Shown: positions 1 to 14,002, counted from the first letter of the stretch. The stretch is 64,000 bases of DNA from Stenopsyche tienmushanensis (GCA_008973525.1 WACJ01000388.1:124001-188000), one strand, 5' to 3'. Numbers and translations: made by a program. Notes: generated by a model not told the origin, from the sequence alone.

Positions 1-1924
1 TTTGGCATAATACATTATTCCTTCTTAAAACCAAAGAAATCCATTACGACTGTATTATATTGAATATATGCACCAGAAACTAAAAATTAAGTAGTCATTA
101 ATGGGTGAACTTGTAATGGAATAAGTATTTCAGTTTATCATTGGTAAAAGACAATTGCAGCTAATGATGGGGGTTATTTGGATTGAATAAATTGTGTTTT
201 GTAAAATTTATGACGTTTTAAATCTCACCTACGAATTCCGAACGTTCATGTGGCATGCCCTAATGTAAGCTAATTATGTAAGATAAGATGTGAGATTATA
301 ATGATTTTCAAACATTATAATAATTATGGTTGTAAATTAACTACTCGCTGCTTTTATGGCGGACTTATTTATAGAATCTATCTTTCGGAGCAAGATAATA
401 ATAGCAAATCTAGTTTAAGATAATTGAACGTTTAATGGATTTTATTTATCTTTATTGATTTGATTCCTATTTTTTATAATATTAATTTAGAAGCCCTTCA
501 TTTATGCTAATAGATTCAACGTGAATCAAAAGTATTTGCGTATTTAGGCGAATGTTTTTCTCACATATCACAAAGGGCAGTAGAACGGTGTCAAAAAACT
601 GTTAATTGTCAGTGACAATGTATCACAATGCTTGCATCGAAATTCTTCTTGTAGATGCCAACGAGATGCAACATGGTCACGAGGTTACGAGCTCTCCAAA
701 AAATGCTAATTGAAGCCCATCCGCCGGTAGTTTTCTTTCAGAGAGTCCGCAAAATGCTTCAGATTAACACCTCAAAATTATGACAGCTGTCAAAGTAGCA
801 CGTGAGTAAATTGCGTAATGTAAATCCCACATATGAAATTTCATCCCGACGCATAAGCGGTGCATTTGGGCCGTCTCGCAGTTTCCTTCGTCTGTAACAC
901 AATACCGTCCGTCATCTCTGACGCGTGACATTCAGAGCAAAAAAATCATTTTGCAATAGGATAATGCCAGTATGTAAATTCTATGAAGTAGAACTGGCAC
1001 CGTACTCTAATAAACCAGCACATTATTAGAATGCTTTTTAAAGATAAAAACTCAATTAAGCGTTGCGCAAGTTCGTAGTTGAATTGGACGTTCACCGACG
1101 TTTAGAATGTCGCGTTCATTTTTTCTGTCATCCATCTGATGCATTTCCATCGAATATATTCGACCTCTCACCGAATGGACCTATTGTTCGACAAATACAT
1201 TAACATCTAATTACTCGTGCAGAATGACAATGTGCTCTCGATGCACGAGTATTCTGTTATGTCCAATGAACTCGACCAAAGATTCAGATTAGCCTAGTAA
1301 TGGGATCAAACACGCGTGCTTACTTCGATGGAATTTCGACACATCCAAAACCATCGAAACGTGTCGAATCTGTCCAATTCGCATACGAATTCAAATTTTC
1401 AGACCGACTACTTAGTGTAAAGATCGTATCGCCGACGGATAGATCACAGATAAACATATGGTAATTTTTCCATTTCGGTATGACCTAATCTTTATCCAGC
1501 CATGTATAATACAATTTAAGTACACTATATTATGCAAGTGTACTTTATTTTTTTAATATAGCTTGTGACCACAAATATAAAATCGATCCATATAGACACT
1601 TTATGTGTATCATTTTGATCGTGACAACATTAAACATTGTATTCTTGCTGATTCAACTCTTATATTAGCGTATTTTTTCATATATATAAAAAGTTTTCTA
1701 AAAAATGCTTAGGATCTCTTAACCCGTATGGTGGTGTAGTCGTCTATTTGCGATCGAATTCCAGTGAAAGAATACTCTTGCACGTTGAGTTTGGAGAGAA
1801 ACAGAAACGGAGTGGTTATCTTGCAGATCGGAGATTATGAATGGGAGAGAGAGACGGAGAAAATATGTTGCATATATCGTATGTGTATAGACCCCTAACC
1901 TGTGTGTTAACCCAAATTTATCGA
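1..1924. other. AT-rich non-coding stretch, nothing recognised
   Basis: Both strands were read for coding segments, transposon termini and tRNA-like boxes and none was convincing. Open frames are short and have no recognisable protein motif. The texture is AT-rich with homopolymer runs, as in the rest of the desert. Confidence 0.5.
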
Positions 1925-2340
1925 CTAATTATTAGGGAATCCAATCCCGATTCAAAATTTCGATCCCGGAATGTTGGGATTACATTTGACCGTCCCGGAA
2001 TCAGTCCCGTGATCCCGGGACCGAGATTTTCTCTAGTTTAAAAAAATAAATTGATAAATTTGATCAAAAATGACTAATAAGATATTATTTTGAAAATATG
2101 CCCGAATTAAAGCATCGAGTGTTTCGTCATTTAGTCTGGATCTGATTTTGGTAGCCAGGCAACCTGCAGCTGAAAATGCGCGCTCAGCCTCCACACTTGT
2201 TGGAGGTATCATCATCAGATATTTAAATGCTAGTTCAAGTTGATGACCGCGTGAGCCCCCATTTTCGTATAATACCATCAATGTGACTGATAAAACACGG
2301 ACTAAAACCCGCAAAATTCCCGATTTCTCGACAAAATATT
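1925..2340 (-). mobile_element. hAT-type DNA transposon remnant
   Basis: The stretch holds the C-terminal dimerisation part of a hAT transposase on the minus strand (separate entry). On either side are non-coding tracts rich in the short word ATCCCGG/CCGGGAT, for example around 1940-2030 and again near 2310-2325. Short subterminal GGGAT-type repeats are common around insect hAT genes (general knowledge). I could not find matching terminal inverted repeats or an 8-bp target duplication, so the ends are approximate. Confidence 0.6.
2084..2269 (-). pseudogene. hAT transposase C-terminal dimerisation fragment
   Basis: This minus-strand frame encodes about 62 residues matching the end of hAT family transposases. 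The key stretch reads MIPPTSVEAERAFSAAG, followed by KIRSRLNDETLDALI and a terminal AYFQNN. The PTSVEAERAFS core is the hallmark of the hAT C-terminal dimerisation domain (Pfam hATC, PF05699), which mediates transposase multimerisation. The frame stays open further upstream to 2314, but the residues there do not look like hAT. No BED zinc finger or catalytic DDE region is present. Only the last few percent of a normal 500-700 residue transposase remains, so it cannot be active. A domesticated gene is unlikely given the size. Confidence 0.85.
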
Positions 2341-2697
2341 TATTACCGTCGCTGCAGATGAATACTTATATACTATAATGCTTTGATGTGATTCGTAATT
2401 ATATTACGAAGGAATACAGAAATTCTGAACCTCGTATCTATTACATTTCATATCGATATTTCCATTAATAGAATCGAAGTGTAGTAAATACATCACCGAT
2501 AAGGAAAGGTAACTATTTGAAAAGCATATATGTATACATAGATTAGAAAATTGCTGCCCCTAGACGTCGCCTAAGCTCGCCAATTAGTAGTTACGCCACT
2601 GTTTCCAAGCGTCCAGATTTTGGTGAGAATGTCTCGATTTAGTAGCGTTTATCGTGCTGGTGAGGTGTACGATTTTTATTAGATAAAAATTTCACTA
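2341..2697. other. non-coding, nothing recognised
   Basis: No coding potential, repeat end or RNA gene was recognised between the hAT fragment and the family A repeat. Confidence 0.4.
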
Positions 2698-2850
2698 CTA
2701 TATATGTGTCTGCACGTAGCATAAAAAACCGTTAGACATATTTTATTATATATTACACAAACACGTCTCAATCTTTTCGCTAGAAATTTTTGTTAACAAA
2801 TGGAAAAGAAGCAATACATAAATTCAACTTTACCCAGGAATTAAGAACTT
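2698..2850 (+). repeat. family A dispersed repeat, 3' module copy
   Basis: A run from about 2742 reads TTTTATTATATATTACACAA and continues to GTTAACAAATGGAAAAG and CCCAGGAATTAAG. The same succession of words is found at 26232-26330 and 34110-34210, and begins again at 63973. Just upstream, GTGTCTGCACGTAGCATAAA resembles GTGTCTATATGTAGCATAAA of the 34-kb copy. The conserved 5' modules seen at 29.9 and 33.9 kb are absent. No open frame is shared between copies, so this is probably a non-autonomous element of unknown class. Confidence 0.7.
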
Positions 2851-5740
2851 TCCCTTCTATCGCATGTTAAAATTATTGTTTCTAATTGGATACTTGAAAG
2901 CGACTTTATCTTCTCATAATTTATGTTTTCAAAGCCAACAAATAAAAGTAAGCCTAATTTGATACAATCGTTACAAAACCCTTATATTTTTAATATCTTA
3001 AATGTATTGACACAGTGGATATATTCACAAAATGGATTTGAACCCATAAATTTACTAATAAGAGCCCACAAAAAATCTCACAATGCCAATTTACACCATA
3101 TTATAGATAAAATAAAATCTGGATATTTTTGTTTGTGTCATATTTTAAAACTGTAAACTACAAATAAACCTAATATCAAGAATTTTTTTAAGAATCATAG
3201 GATAGGAAATAAATCCTCGATAATGGATTTGTTAAAAATGAAGCTGCCAATATCTCTAGAAATCAATTTGATTTAGGAAATTAATATGAAGAAACCAATT
3301 CTTAATTAATTTTTTTCGTCGACTAATCTTCTATTTCATATACCAATGTAAGACTTGATTAGCGCGATTTTGAATGCGTCCATGTAAATCGAGGGATACT
3401 AAAACAGGAAATCGAAATAAATGAATAAACACCAATCGTGGATTAATAAATTTGCCATTTCAGAAAACATGATGAAATGAAATAAATGCCAGTGTGTTAA
3501 CGACAAAAACGCCATTGAAGACGGTAATTATGATGTTTCAGCAATAAATCCTTTTGTTTAGCATAATTATTGATATATGATATCGCATAATAAAAGGTTT
3601 ACGATGCATTGCAAAACGACACTAAAATACAGCATTCATTCAAACCACCTTCAGCAACAAATAGTAAAGAAAACGAGTTCCATCGTCGATTTGACACACT
3701 CGTGTAAACAGGTATAAAAAATAGAAAAACCACTGACGACATTCGATTTTATTGACATGTTTCATAAACGTCCATAACGATAGCTTTGTTCGTGCTCATT
3801 GAATTTTTAAGGATTTTCACTCGTATATCCTACAATGAGTTGTTTAATTCGTCAATTTAAATTGGATCATCTTTTTAGGGGATTCGAAATGTTCAAAATA
3901 TCCATGTATTATATCAAAAGAAAGGTGATGATTTCGTCATTCATAAGTCAATACAAGATTCGATGCTTATCATTTCCAACAGCGAGTGATCATGAGGCAT
4001 TAAGAGCCTCCTTGGGTCTTGATTTAAGCCACATCCATCAGCAAAAATCACTTTCCGTTGGTATATTTAGACCAAAGCGTAAAAAATGAATGCATGTTTA
4101 AATTGCTTATGTATTGCCGTATAACAATCATTTACTTTGATCATGGCATCTGAAAGATACAAGCGTTGATATTTTATAAGGCAATAGCTAGTTGTACAGT
4201 GTCAATGCAATTCAGATTTAGGTGTGGCGCGTGACCAGATTTACAAGTCGTTCGAATTAAGGATCGAATTGACAAATTATTCAGACGATGTTGAGGGGTC
4301 CTCTTAACAGTTATCGATTTAAATTGTGGGTCATCCGTACAGGGCAGGGTTATCTCACGGTCATCGTATGCTTGCCTATACAACCCATTAAGAATCTAAA
4401 ACATCGCTACGACCAGATACTCGAGGCGTCGATTCTTATCGCCGTCGTCTTGATGAATATCCATAGTTAATCAACAGGACTTCCAACAATGATGGTCGCC
4501 TTAATGGATTCGTTTCTTTTCATATTGATTTCCAGGTAAATTAAGTGAACCATTCACACGGTTATCAATTAATACCCGTCTAGGGAGACGAACTCTTGCA
4601 ATAAATCTGAACAAAGCTTACGTGCCGCAGCCAGGGAATGCGCCGATGCTACTTTCTAGCAACTAGTCTAACATTAGTCGTCTTTTTTGCTCCATGAAAA
4701 AGTCGCCGGAGAAATAAAGCAGCAGTCGCGTTTAATGAAGGAAGTGTCGAGGTGGTTAATCTGCGGATAGGATGTCGGAAGCAAAATGGTCCATCATTAA
4801 TCAAGCGAGCTTATGAGATGACTCTTTTACGACCGCAAAAAAACCACGCCAAAAAAAACAGATTAATTACCCGAAGCTTCTCTTTGTATCGCGTTACCAA
4901 GAAAAATTCGCTCAAATTTATCTTGCAAAAAATATTTTGATACCGTTTTGTTAATTTGAATGTGTCTTAACCGCACAGTATGATTTGAGTATCAAAATTA
5001 GCGGTTGACCAAAAGAGAGCATTTTTTCCAAGTACAAATAGATCGTTTAAATTATAAATTAGATTTAGACCCAGATAAAAGACCGTAGACGTATCCTAGA
5101 CATTTGAGACGGGTCGTTTTAGACTGGTTATTTATTATACGAAGGAATCCTAAATCTTCTTCAAGATCTTTTGAAATGTTTCGACCTTCGCGGGATGACT
5201 TCACGTTGATGATTGGTAAATCAAAACACGCGTCAATGTATCGACATTTCAACTCTCTCAAAATCACTGATGTGAAATTTTATAATTATCAAGATAGTTC
5301 GTCTCATGTGGCTTTTAATAGAAAGAGCATTCTATCTATTAATTATATATATTATCTTTAACACACTTTTTGCCGCAATTTATCGTAAAATCTTTGAAAA
5401 GAGCAATATTTTAGTATCATAGGTCAGTCCCCATTTCATCTCTTGTTTCAAAAACCTGACTGTGAATAAACACCCAAAAAATTGAAATGAAAGAAATACT
5501 AAAAGACTTCGATGATGGATTAGCAAACAATAAAATCCACCCTAGAGAAAGGCTTTCCCAATATTCTCCATAAACTTTTCCCAAGATTTAGCTCAAATAA
5601 AATCAAAAATGTCAAAAATCAGAAATAAGGAAAATGTGTTGTTCAACAACTTATTGAATTATTTGTATGACGTATAGCATATCGTTAGAAAGCATATAAG
5701 CTAGAAAACTTTTTAAAATTAAACTAAGTTCAAAATATTT
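2851..5740. other. non-coding stretch with unsupported short open frames
   Basis: Open frames of 60-85 codons occur here, for example 3835-4089 plus and 5052-5267 minus. None shows a known motif, and overlapping frames on both strands are equally long. A short segment near 3980-4045 (GCGAGTGATCATGAGG onward) resembles 14933-14995, hinting at another worn dispersed repeat. Confidence 0.4.
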
Positions 5741-5995
5741 GTTAGTTTTTTACTTAAATAATTTAGAAGTTGACATTACTCATTCATTTACACATTTTAT
5801 GTGACTTTGGAAGTTCAGAAGTAATTTTCTTTAAACCAATTGCACAAAATAATTATTTATTTAGATCAAAAATACATTGCAAAATACAAAAATAGTTATT
5901 TCGTGCTATTACAACTACAGATTAAAAAGTTATGACGATTTAAAGGTGAAAATTTGGATTTTTCCAAGTGTTGAAAAAAAATTCTATTCGGATCA
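5741..5995 (-). repeat. diverged fragment of the 14-kb foldback element
   Basis: This segment is a good match, on the opposite strand, to about 14095-14315. Shared words, read on plus here, include AAGTAATTTTCTTTAAACCA, AGTTATTTCGTGCTATTACA, ACGATTTAAAGGTGAAA and AAGTGTTGAAAAA. Neither terminal ACAGGGTGTTTTGCAC sequence nor the second arm is visible, so it is an internal or truncated copy. Two overlapping open frames (5877-6164 plus, 5896-6168 minus) lie partly inside it and are probably by-products of low stop density, not genes. Confidence 0.75.
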
Positions 5996-6486
5996 ATATC
6001 AAATCTTCCCGAAAGACACAATTCAGCATATGATAGAAGTATGGGAAAATTTAGAAGCGCTATGGAATCGGACAAATTGCCTTCTACAAATGATAAATAC
6101 GTGGAAACTAGCAAACAGAATAATTCTGCATGGTTTTGATGCGTTAACATCTCGATGTTTTTAATCAAATATTATGACGTACCACAACTTAATAGCCACT
6201 TCTTTTAATGGCGAGAATGAGCATGAGATCCATAATTGAATATCATGTTTATTAAAACAAACACAGCTCATAAATTAAGATGAAATGCAGATGGTATCTG
6301 CATCGACCCAAATATCGTTAGCCTAATAATAAGTACGGAAACAAAAGGCTCTAAATCATTCGCCGGGGCGAATAACAATAATAGATATTCAAATTCTCTT
6401 AAGCAAATATGATGTTGGGAAGATGGTGCCTAATCATAGCCGAGCATAAGTGAAATTGTGTATTTTGTATACTTATTATGGAGATG

Positions 6487-6590
6487 TCATGTAGTTCGCC
6501 TTACAAAAGAGAGATTCTCATCTGTTCCCATGGTAAGAATTATTTGCATTGTCTTTTACGCATGAGAATCTTCTCCTCGGCGACATGACT
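6487..6590. other. imperfect long stem-loop, candidate structured RNA
   Basis: AGATTCTCAT at 6512-6521 pairs perfectly with ATGAGAATCT at 6562-6571. The outer flanks continue to pair with bulges: CATGTAGTTCGCC near 6488-6500 against GGCGACATG near 6580-6588. The stem is roughly 30 pairs with a 40-nt loop, of pre-miRNA size. I did not recognise a known mature miRNA in it. A worn inverted repeat from a MITE is an equally good explanation. Confidence 0.35.
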
Positions 6591-7272
6591 GTCGTTGGGG
6601 AGCTTTCATCTTTTCATAGTTTTTAATTATATATTTACGAGTAATCTTCATCAAATTTATCCTGAGATATTTGCAATAACATTGATCAAGCATGTAACGA
6701 TGTATAACCAAGCTCTCACTGCCTACTAAGACAAGACATGCTATTTTTTAATAAATATCTTTGATATTTGTTCTATTTTTTGCCAAATTCAATTTGAACA
6801 TGATCTTGTACATATTGGATCGACCCTCATATGCACAAACATGAAAAATCGTTCAGAATAAAAGGGCACTGAGTCAAGCATTCGATCATGTCAACTTAAT
6901 TGATTGAAATATGACATATTAATATTTACTATGTCGAAATCCATACATGGCGTTCGTAAATGCATATGTAGGCTTAGACTCGAAATGATAGAAAGCCATG
7001 TTGACTCGGTACATATTTCTGATGTAGTAACAGATTAAAGAAGGAAGTGCGACCAACTTTTTCTTGGGAAATATTCTAGTTACTTAATAGCATCAATCGT
7101 AGGAAATATTCATTAGAATCAATTTACACCTGAGAAATAATCATGCAGTCATGTTTAAATAGCGTAACTTCCATGCATATTTGGATCCATTAACTTTTTG
7201 CCTATGAAATAATTGCTTTGAGCGCTTCCAATACATCCAATTTGTACCAGAAAAGAAGATCCAATGCATATT

Positions 7273-7321
7273 AATATTTCACAACAAATCTGCAAAATAA
7301 TCAATAGATTTGTGAAATATT
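7273..7321. other. short inverted repeat (hairpin)
   Basis: AATATTTCACAACAAATCT and AGATTTGTGAAATATT face each other around a 14-nt loop, pairing fully except for a 3-nt bulge. It has no neighbours suggesting a terminator or transposon end. Confidence 0.5.
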
Positions 7322-9376
7322 AGCAGTCGCAGCTTATGAAATCCATTAGCGAATGCTCATTGTATATCGTCGATTTCTTTCGATCGAATGCGCAACACAG
7401 CCTTTCGATAGAATCTTTCCAGCTTGTTATTCAATTACAAAGAATATACCATCGGGCAAATAATCATGCATATGTTAATATTGAGCTTTCTAGAAAATAG
7501 AAGTGAATTATGCTAATTATTGAGTACTATGCGCGCACACTGCGATCATATTCCTATGACATAAATCATGTCGTTATTTAGATACACTTTGTAGGCTTAA
7601 ATACACATTATTCAGATCGACAATGTATACTTAAAGCTGCGCTTATAACTCAAATAAGCTTAAGAAGATTGAATTAAAAATAGAAAGACTATCCTAATAC
7701 TTATTGATGCTTGAAGGTTAATATTTTTATTACAAGAAAAATTTGCCATACATTAACGGCATCTTCCTCATTAACATTAATATGATACTAATTTGTGGTC
7801 ATGATATCAAAGTGGTGCATTTAAAGTAGTACATTTTTATACTTAAATTCTGAGATGAAATTCGAAAAAACCGCTACAATTGGTATATAAATATGTCATT
7901 ATTGGATTAAAATATATGCATTAATGCATAGTTATTGATGTAATTAAAATTTAATACAATTAATTTGAATTTGATTAAAAAGTCGAAAATACGCGAAAAA
8001 TAGTCTCATTTGCAACTAGGTGATGTCTCAAAATGAAGTGCATTTTTATTTACATTTTTTTCATTGGAGACGCTCGGAAATTCAAAAAAACACTTTAGAT
8101 TTGCTGATAATCACTTTTCAATACGATATGTTTCATACTTATTCGTTATAATATAGTATTTAAAAAAAAATTAAAAGAGTTCAATATCCCAATATTTAAA
8201 TTTAATAGTGTATATCATACTTTGCAAAATTTTTCCATTGAAATAAATTTAAATCACTGCTTTGAAGTGTATGTATAATTCCATATTATAAAAAGCATTG
8301 TTTAAATGACAAGTTGAAATTGACTGTCAAAATGAATTCTTCGACAAAACGTGAGAATTTTGGAAATCCACAACATGTATGCGAAGCGTTCTTTGAATAT
8401 AAATTTTGCAGAATTTATAAGCTCCCATGGACAGCATATTTCATAAATCATACATCGACAGGTACCTCATTAAAAATATATTAAATCAGCCGACACGTCG
8501 ATGTCGTTGACACGCTGATGAATAGACTACTGTCTCTCCTTCCAGGAATAAAGCCTTCTCAAGTTTAATAAAGTGATTCGACATTTTTACACGCAACTCC
8601 GCAAAGTATCCGCAATTTACGTGCAAGCACCATAATTTAAAATGCATGAAAATCGTCCGACTGAAGATGAAAACGCATCCATGGTGAAATATCGATTTCC
8701 TGTTTCGCCTCTCCCAAACGAGATAAGTGATGTTAAGTGAGCACCGCGCATTGGACGTGTTTATTTACAAGACATGTATTTCTTTGAGATCTAACTGCAA
8801 ACACACGAGGAAATAACTTCAGCGTTCGTAAATATGAAGATGAGAAGATGTGGCCATCGGTAGGAGGTCGTCCGTTGACTTGCATGCTGCACTCTCTCCA
8901 TTTTGTTAGGAAACGAGGAAGTGCAATAAAACTGGTCATAGTCGTCGGAATATTACCCATTTGATATCCATACTTAATTTGCTGATGGCATCGAACGCGT
9001 AATTTTTATGCTGATCTGCTTTCTCAAGTTCAGCCACGATGTTACGCGGAAATTTATGAGATTATTCCAACTAATGGTTGTATGGCTGATAAATTGAATT
9101 TGCTTTGCGAATAAGTGGCGTGTTGGATAATCGAGATGGGCTTGCTAAATCATTCGGTGGCGCAAGCTTCATAATCAATAAATTCAACAAGGAATTGGTA
9201 TGGATGCTTTCTTTTGAATCCGTAATTTAATTCCAGTGGCATTAAATATGACGAAACCGTAAACGTGACGAGAGACAATAGCTTTACTGCATTCTTATTT
9301 CATAATTTTGTTAGCTTTGCGGATATTTAATATGCATATCATAATAAGTATTTGGCTATTACGCTAAGGTATCAAA

Positions 9377-9790
9377 TACAGGGTGCGGCAGGGAAACTAC
9401 CTTATTTTAAAAGTGAATAACACAAAAAGTATAGCAGATATAAATTTAGTTATTTTTTCCATGTTAAAGAGAAACATTCAAAGTTTTATTTAATATGTAT
9501 CAAAAATTACAACATTAAGGTGGCTACTGTTGTGGTCAATACAGTGCGATAGTCGATTTTTGAGGATTATTTTATACAATAGTACATGTCAAGAATATTT
9601 ACCCAAAATTTCAAAGGTCAGAGAGCAACGTGTGGCCAAAAAAACCAAAGAACCACGCAGGTCATAGTTGATCTGAATGATCGCCTTCCTTTATGTGACT
9701 TTTTTGGATCAGGCTAAAAAATACTCAAATACGCCGTCAAAAGATATGAAAGTTGTTTAAAGTGGTAACACTTGGTTTGGCGGATCGTAT
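9377..9790 (+). mobile_element. degenerate mariner/IS630-type element remnant (tentative)
   Basis: At 9379 the sequence ACAGGGTGCGGCAGGGAAAC followed by TACCTTATTTTAAA is the same terminus found at 62337-62375, so it is an element end. Downstream, about 9650-9745 can be read as a worn transposase tail. It runs DLNDRLPLCDFFGSG, a stop, then KILKYAVKRYES, which is reminiscent of the SPDLTPxDFFLWGYLK motif carrying the third catalytic Asp of insect mariner-like transposases. The reading needs stops to be ignored and the match is weak. No opposite terminus was found. Confidence 0.4.
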
Positions 9791-12700
9791 AGGTCTGAAA
9801 TCATTATAAAAATTATTTTAAAGAAAATCCTTAACTATGAATATTCAAACCATGTGTAACTGTTACTCTTCAAACTTTTTTTTCAAATCTGCATTAATTG
9901 ATGTATATAATAAATTTGATTCAATAAAACAAGTCAAATACTTTCGCAACGTATTTCTATAGACATGAATGAAAAGAACTCTTCAGTTCATAGTGTGGTG
10001 ACCACTCTTGAAAATAGCACACAAGCGCAAGAAGAATCTTTTCAGTGGTGAGAAATGGCTCTCTTGTAAAGACGCAAAAAGCCATGTAAAAGCACGCCAT
10101 TTAAGAATTCTATCTTCTAGAATTCATAATGAACGGCCTCAGTTAAATCCGTATAATCGTCAGTTTTACATATAAAAGACCTTTTCATAAACTCGATAAA
10201 ATTGCGCAACAAATTACTCATTCATTGCCATTTATATTAAGATTTTTTGCATAACACTTGTTCCATTATTTAAGAGCTGGCGACAGTTCTTACTCAACCA
10301 CGACATGTGCATTATCTAAAAATTGTAACCGCCAACCGCATTTATTGTCAAATGCCATCGCAGAGCTTTGCTGGAAAATCTCAACACTTTTGCACTCGAA
10401 TCACGAACCTCTGGAACGCTCGAGACTCTTCATTTACCTTTGGCCTATTAACCGGAATACTTTTTGTCAGACTCGGCGACGACCAACTGTACATTGACGA
10501 TGTGCTAATTGTGACTTATTCAAAATATGAATGGATAGTTGAAGTAAATGCAATGTTTATTGATTGTTTTAGATCAAGGATGAGAGAAATACGAGTTCGA
10601 GTCGCATCCGCTTAGCGAAATTTATGTGGTCCATGGTCAGCTGTTTCCGTCCTGAACAGAGTTGATAAGCAATCTTGTTTGGATCGGGTTTTTAATTAGC
10701 ATTTTTTTGGCTTATGATTCGGTTTGTGATTTTGGTGGCCATATGTGATCGTGAATTCTGGATTTAACATTGCTGTCATTAAGGCTGCGGGGCCTAATCG
10801 TTTCAATCGGTGTGTTAATATAAATGAAAAAAACGTTTCGGATCGGACCTGTTCTTCAGATCTATGGCAATGAGAAAATTGTCAAATATTGGTTAAATAT
10901 ATTCCATTGAAACGAATACGTACACTTTAACAAATCTGAAGGCGATGCATACGAATCATGCGACGGTGAAATCCATAAATGTATGCCGAATGATCCCAAA
11001 CACCTCTCCGCTGAGCTTTACTTCCAGTGTCATATTTACGAGGGGCTGCTTCTTTGTCTTTATCAGATTCTGCAGCAGAAGATGTTAATCGGCAAATCCG
11101 AGTAGCTTCGTGGCCATCATGTAGGCGGAGAGTTTGATGGCTGGCGGCAAACCTGTCGCTGCAGAAAGGTCGGCCTCACTTTCTCGACGTCTGCACCAAC
11201 CCGTCTGCCGAATGGCATGTGCCAACAGCACTTCCCAAACATTTTGACAATTGACTAACACTGCTAGGAAAACCCGATCATGCTAATCTATGCGGAAATC
11301 TGGCCGGATTGATAGCCTCATTCGAGCTGATCAATGAGTCCACCAAAATGTCGATTATACGCCCAGCCTCATGAAATATTCATCAAAAGCTTAGATCGTA
11401 AAGAATACGAGCTTTCGCTCTCTTAATTGGTCCAATACAATCAACCCAAATAGAAACATCAAAGCATCAATGCAAAAATTTGATACATCGCAATTAAATC
11501 AACACTTTCCTGATAGTTCTTGGCCGTGCATGGCATAAATTTTAAGCGGACGGTATTTTATAGCACTCGAAACCAATATATCTTCAGCACTAAGACTATA
11601 TTCAAATTGATGGTGTTCTTTAAAATCATTAAGAATGCATAAGGGTAATTTGCAAAAATCATGTATTAAATGTACGAAATTATCCTCCGATACCCCTAAT
11701 ATATGAAAATGTATTCCAAGCGTATTTGTTCCAACGATCAAACCTGACAATAAGGTGTTAATTGATAAATTGAGAATACGCTTAAATATTTATTATTCAC
11801 AAACTCACTTGATATTTTCTATCCGGGTCGAGCTTTTCACACTGTCTGCTTATGATTCTGTGCATGGATTTTGATGCAATTGTTATATTTTGCAACAAAC
11901 TTGAAAGCATTTGATTATTTTTAAATAATATAAACCGTGAAATCTCGATTCTCAATAAGATAATACCTGATTAAGTTCCAAATACTCAAATTACAGAAAG
12001 AGACCAAATTTTTATAAAATTCTATATCGAATCAATATATTATATATACGAAAAATATACAAATATAAATTCATCCTGTTGCAACTTCTGTAATCATTAC
12101 ATAGCAATATTTGTTCATATTCCATTTATTATATCTAAAAATTTCGATCCATTCAAATTAATAGATAACTTCATAGATCGGAGAAATATGATGAGCAAAA
12201 ATCGTCATTTAAATGTTGCAAAACATAAGCGTTGGCCCTGCCCTTGATCAGATAACAGCTTTTAAATAAAATGTCACTCTTAACTAGTTGGTGTCCATTA
12301 TTTGATGTCCGCTAACACTCATTTTCAATCAAAACTAAATGCAAATTGCTTAAGTTTTATTACGAATGATCGATTTCGGACACTTATCTTCAGATTGAAT
12401 TAAAACAAACCGCAAAGGAAATATGCTCTAATTTACTGATCTTAATCAAAAATATGATTATCCCAGAACAACTTTAGCCACGTTTATCGAAGCTCTAGCC
12501 AACTTATATCGTAAGTAGACGATGTTTCTTTAACAATAATCAACGTAAACTACTTGTAGACAAAAAATCAGCTTTGTAGATTCTAATTCAATGCCGCTAT
12601 GTACAATATGTTATTAATGTTCACAACGTTGAAAGCTTGGCAGACTGCAATTTTCCTGATTTACATAGTATAAACACTGAAACAAAAATTGGCTTTGTAG

Positions 12701-14002
12701 AAATGGGTGCAAAATTTCGGTCGCTACCTCCCGCAATATTAGGGTTGAGAATCTGTCATATAACTAAAATTAATTATACAGCAAATATTTTTATTCGAAA
12801 ATAACACTTGTTCCATTACATAACACCACAAAAAACCAATTAAAACGAATAATTGATATTAAATATTCCACCACATGTGGCTTGTTAACAACCACAGATG
12901 AAGATTAACCGATAGCATAACGCCCGTATCTAAAGTACGATCTTGATTTAACGTACATAGTTTCACGTTTTTCTACGGTAGCCATGCTGTTGTGTTGTCA
13001 TATTATTTTTACATACTTTACGAGCAATTGTTAGAAGCATGATGTTCATGTGTTGGTTAACATGCCAATAATTACTTGGCTTTATGAGGAGACGTCAAAG
13101 CGAGTCGTTATCTACCATCTTCATTCTGCGTCGCTGTGGGTCTTTAATTTTCCTCTAAAAAGACATAAAGATATCTTAATCAATCTGGATTTCATCATGT
13201 CGTTTCGCAATGACATCTCTTGTTTGGCGTCTTTTATCTCGAAGAATTTTGCAGAGTGTCATTGTTTTGTGGCAGAGCCCGTGCAAAATTGTCCTTTATG
13301 TATTAGGAAATTTAATTTATCTAAATCATTGCAATACACTGTGACAAGTATTAAGTCCATCGTATCTGTGTCACATTGCGGAGGACTTTTACATTTTATT
13401 GCTTTAAATGCCATTCTATTATGTTTAATTGCAAAGAACTTTGCAGAAGAATTTATTATGTAAGCAGACATTATTTTAATAAAATTCCATAAAGCTGCTC
13501 GTGTGTCATTTCATTAATAGTCTTTGAAATATCAACGACCGCATAAGAAATTATTTTGTGTGATAAAAAAAGAAGTCATAATATAGAAGAAAAATATGAG
13601 GCATCTGTATAAAGTCATTGCACAAATAGAAATTGCACAGAAATAATTTCTTAATCATAATTTAAGCTCTAATAAAGCTCAATAGACTTTTATATCGTTC
13701 CATTAATAGTCTTTAAATCTTTAAAATGTCGATTTAATAAATTTACCCAAGAAATAAAATACATAAAGACAATTTCCGTAATGCATTAATATAATTGATG
13801 TCTTCCTCTGCTAGGATATTAAAGAAGAACAATTAATTTGACTGTCAAGTACATTCGATTACTCAAGAAGTCGAAGCACAGTACTTAAGGATTAATAAAC
13901 AAGGAAAAAAATTGCTAAAACATCAAAAAAAAAGTCATTCTCATTGAATTAAGACCACTTGTATTTACTCTCCGACATGAAAACATAAGGAAAATCCAAT
14001 AT
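9791..14002. other. non-coding stretch with a few GC-richer islands
   Basis: Open frames at 10307-10615 plus (102 codons) and 13050-13463 plus (137 codons, non-ATG start) are the longest. Neither has a motif I recognise or flanking splice sites that extend it convincingly. The segment near 11040-11260 is GC-richer than its surroundings without an open frame. These islands could be conserved regulatory DNA or decayed repeats, and sequence alone does not decide. Confidence 0.35.

Larger units (their letters stand above)
5996..9376. other. long non-coding stretch
   Basis: No gene was found. The region is AT-rich with frequent TAAT/ATTA words. Two stem-loop structures stand out, at 6487-6590 and 7273-7321, and are listed separately. 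A minus-strand frame at 8733-8960 (75 codons) lies in slightly GC-richer DNA but has no recognisable motif. Confidence 0.4.

Noticed and set aside
10258..10615. Overlapping 79- and 102-codon plus frames as a small gene
   Set aside because: The two frames compete over the same GC-richer bases, have no recognisable domain, and no splice junction extends them.
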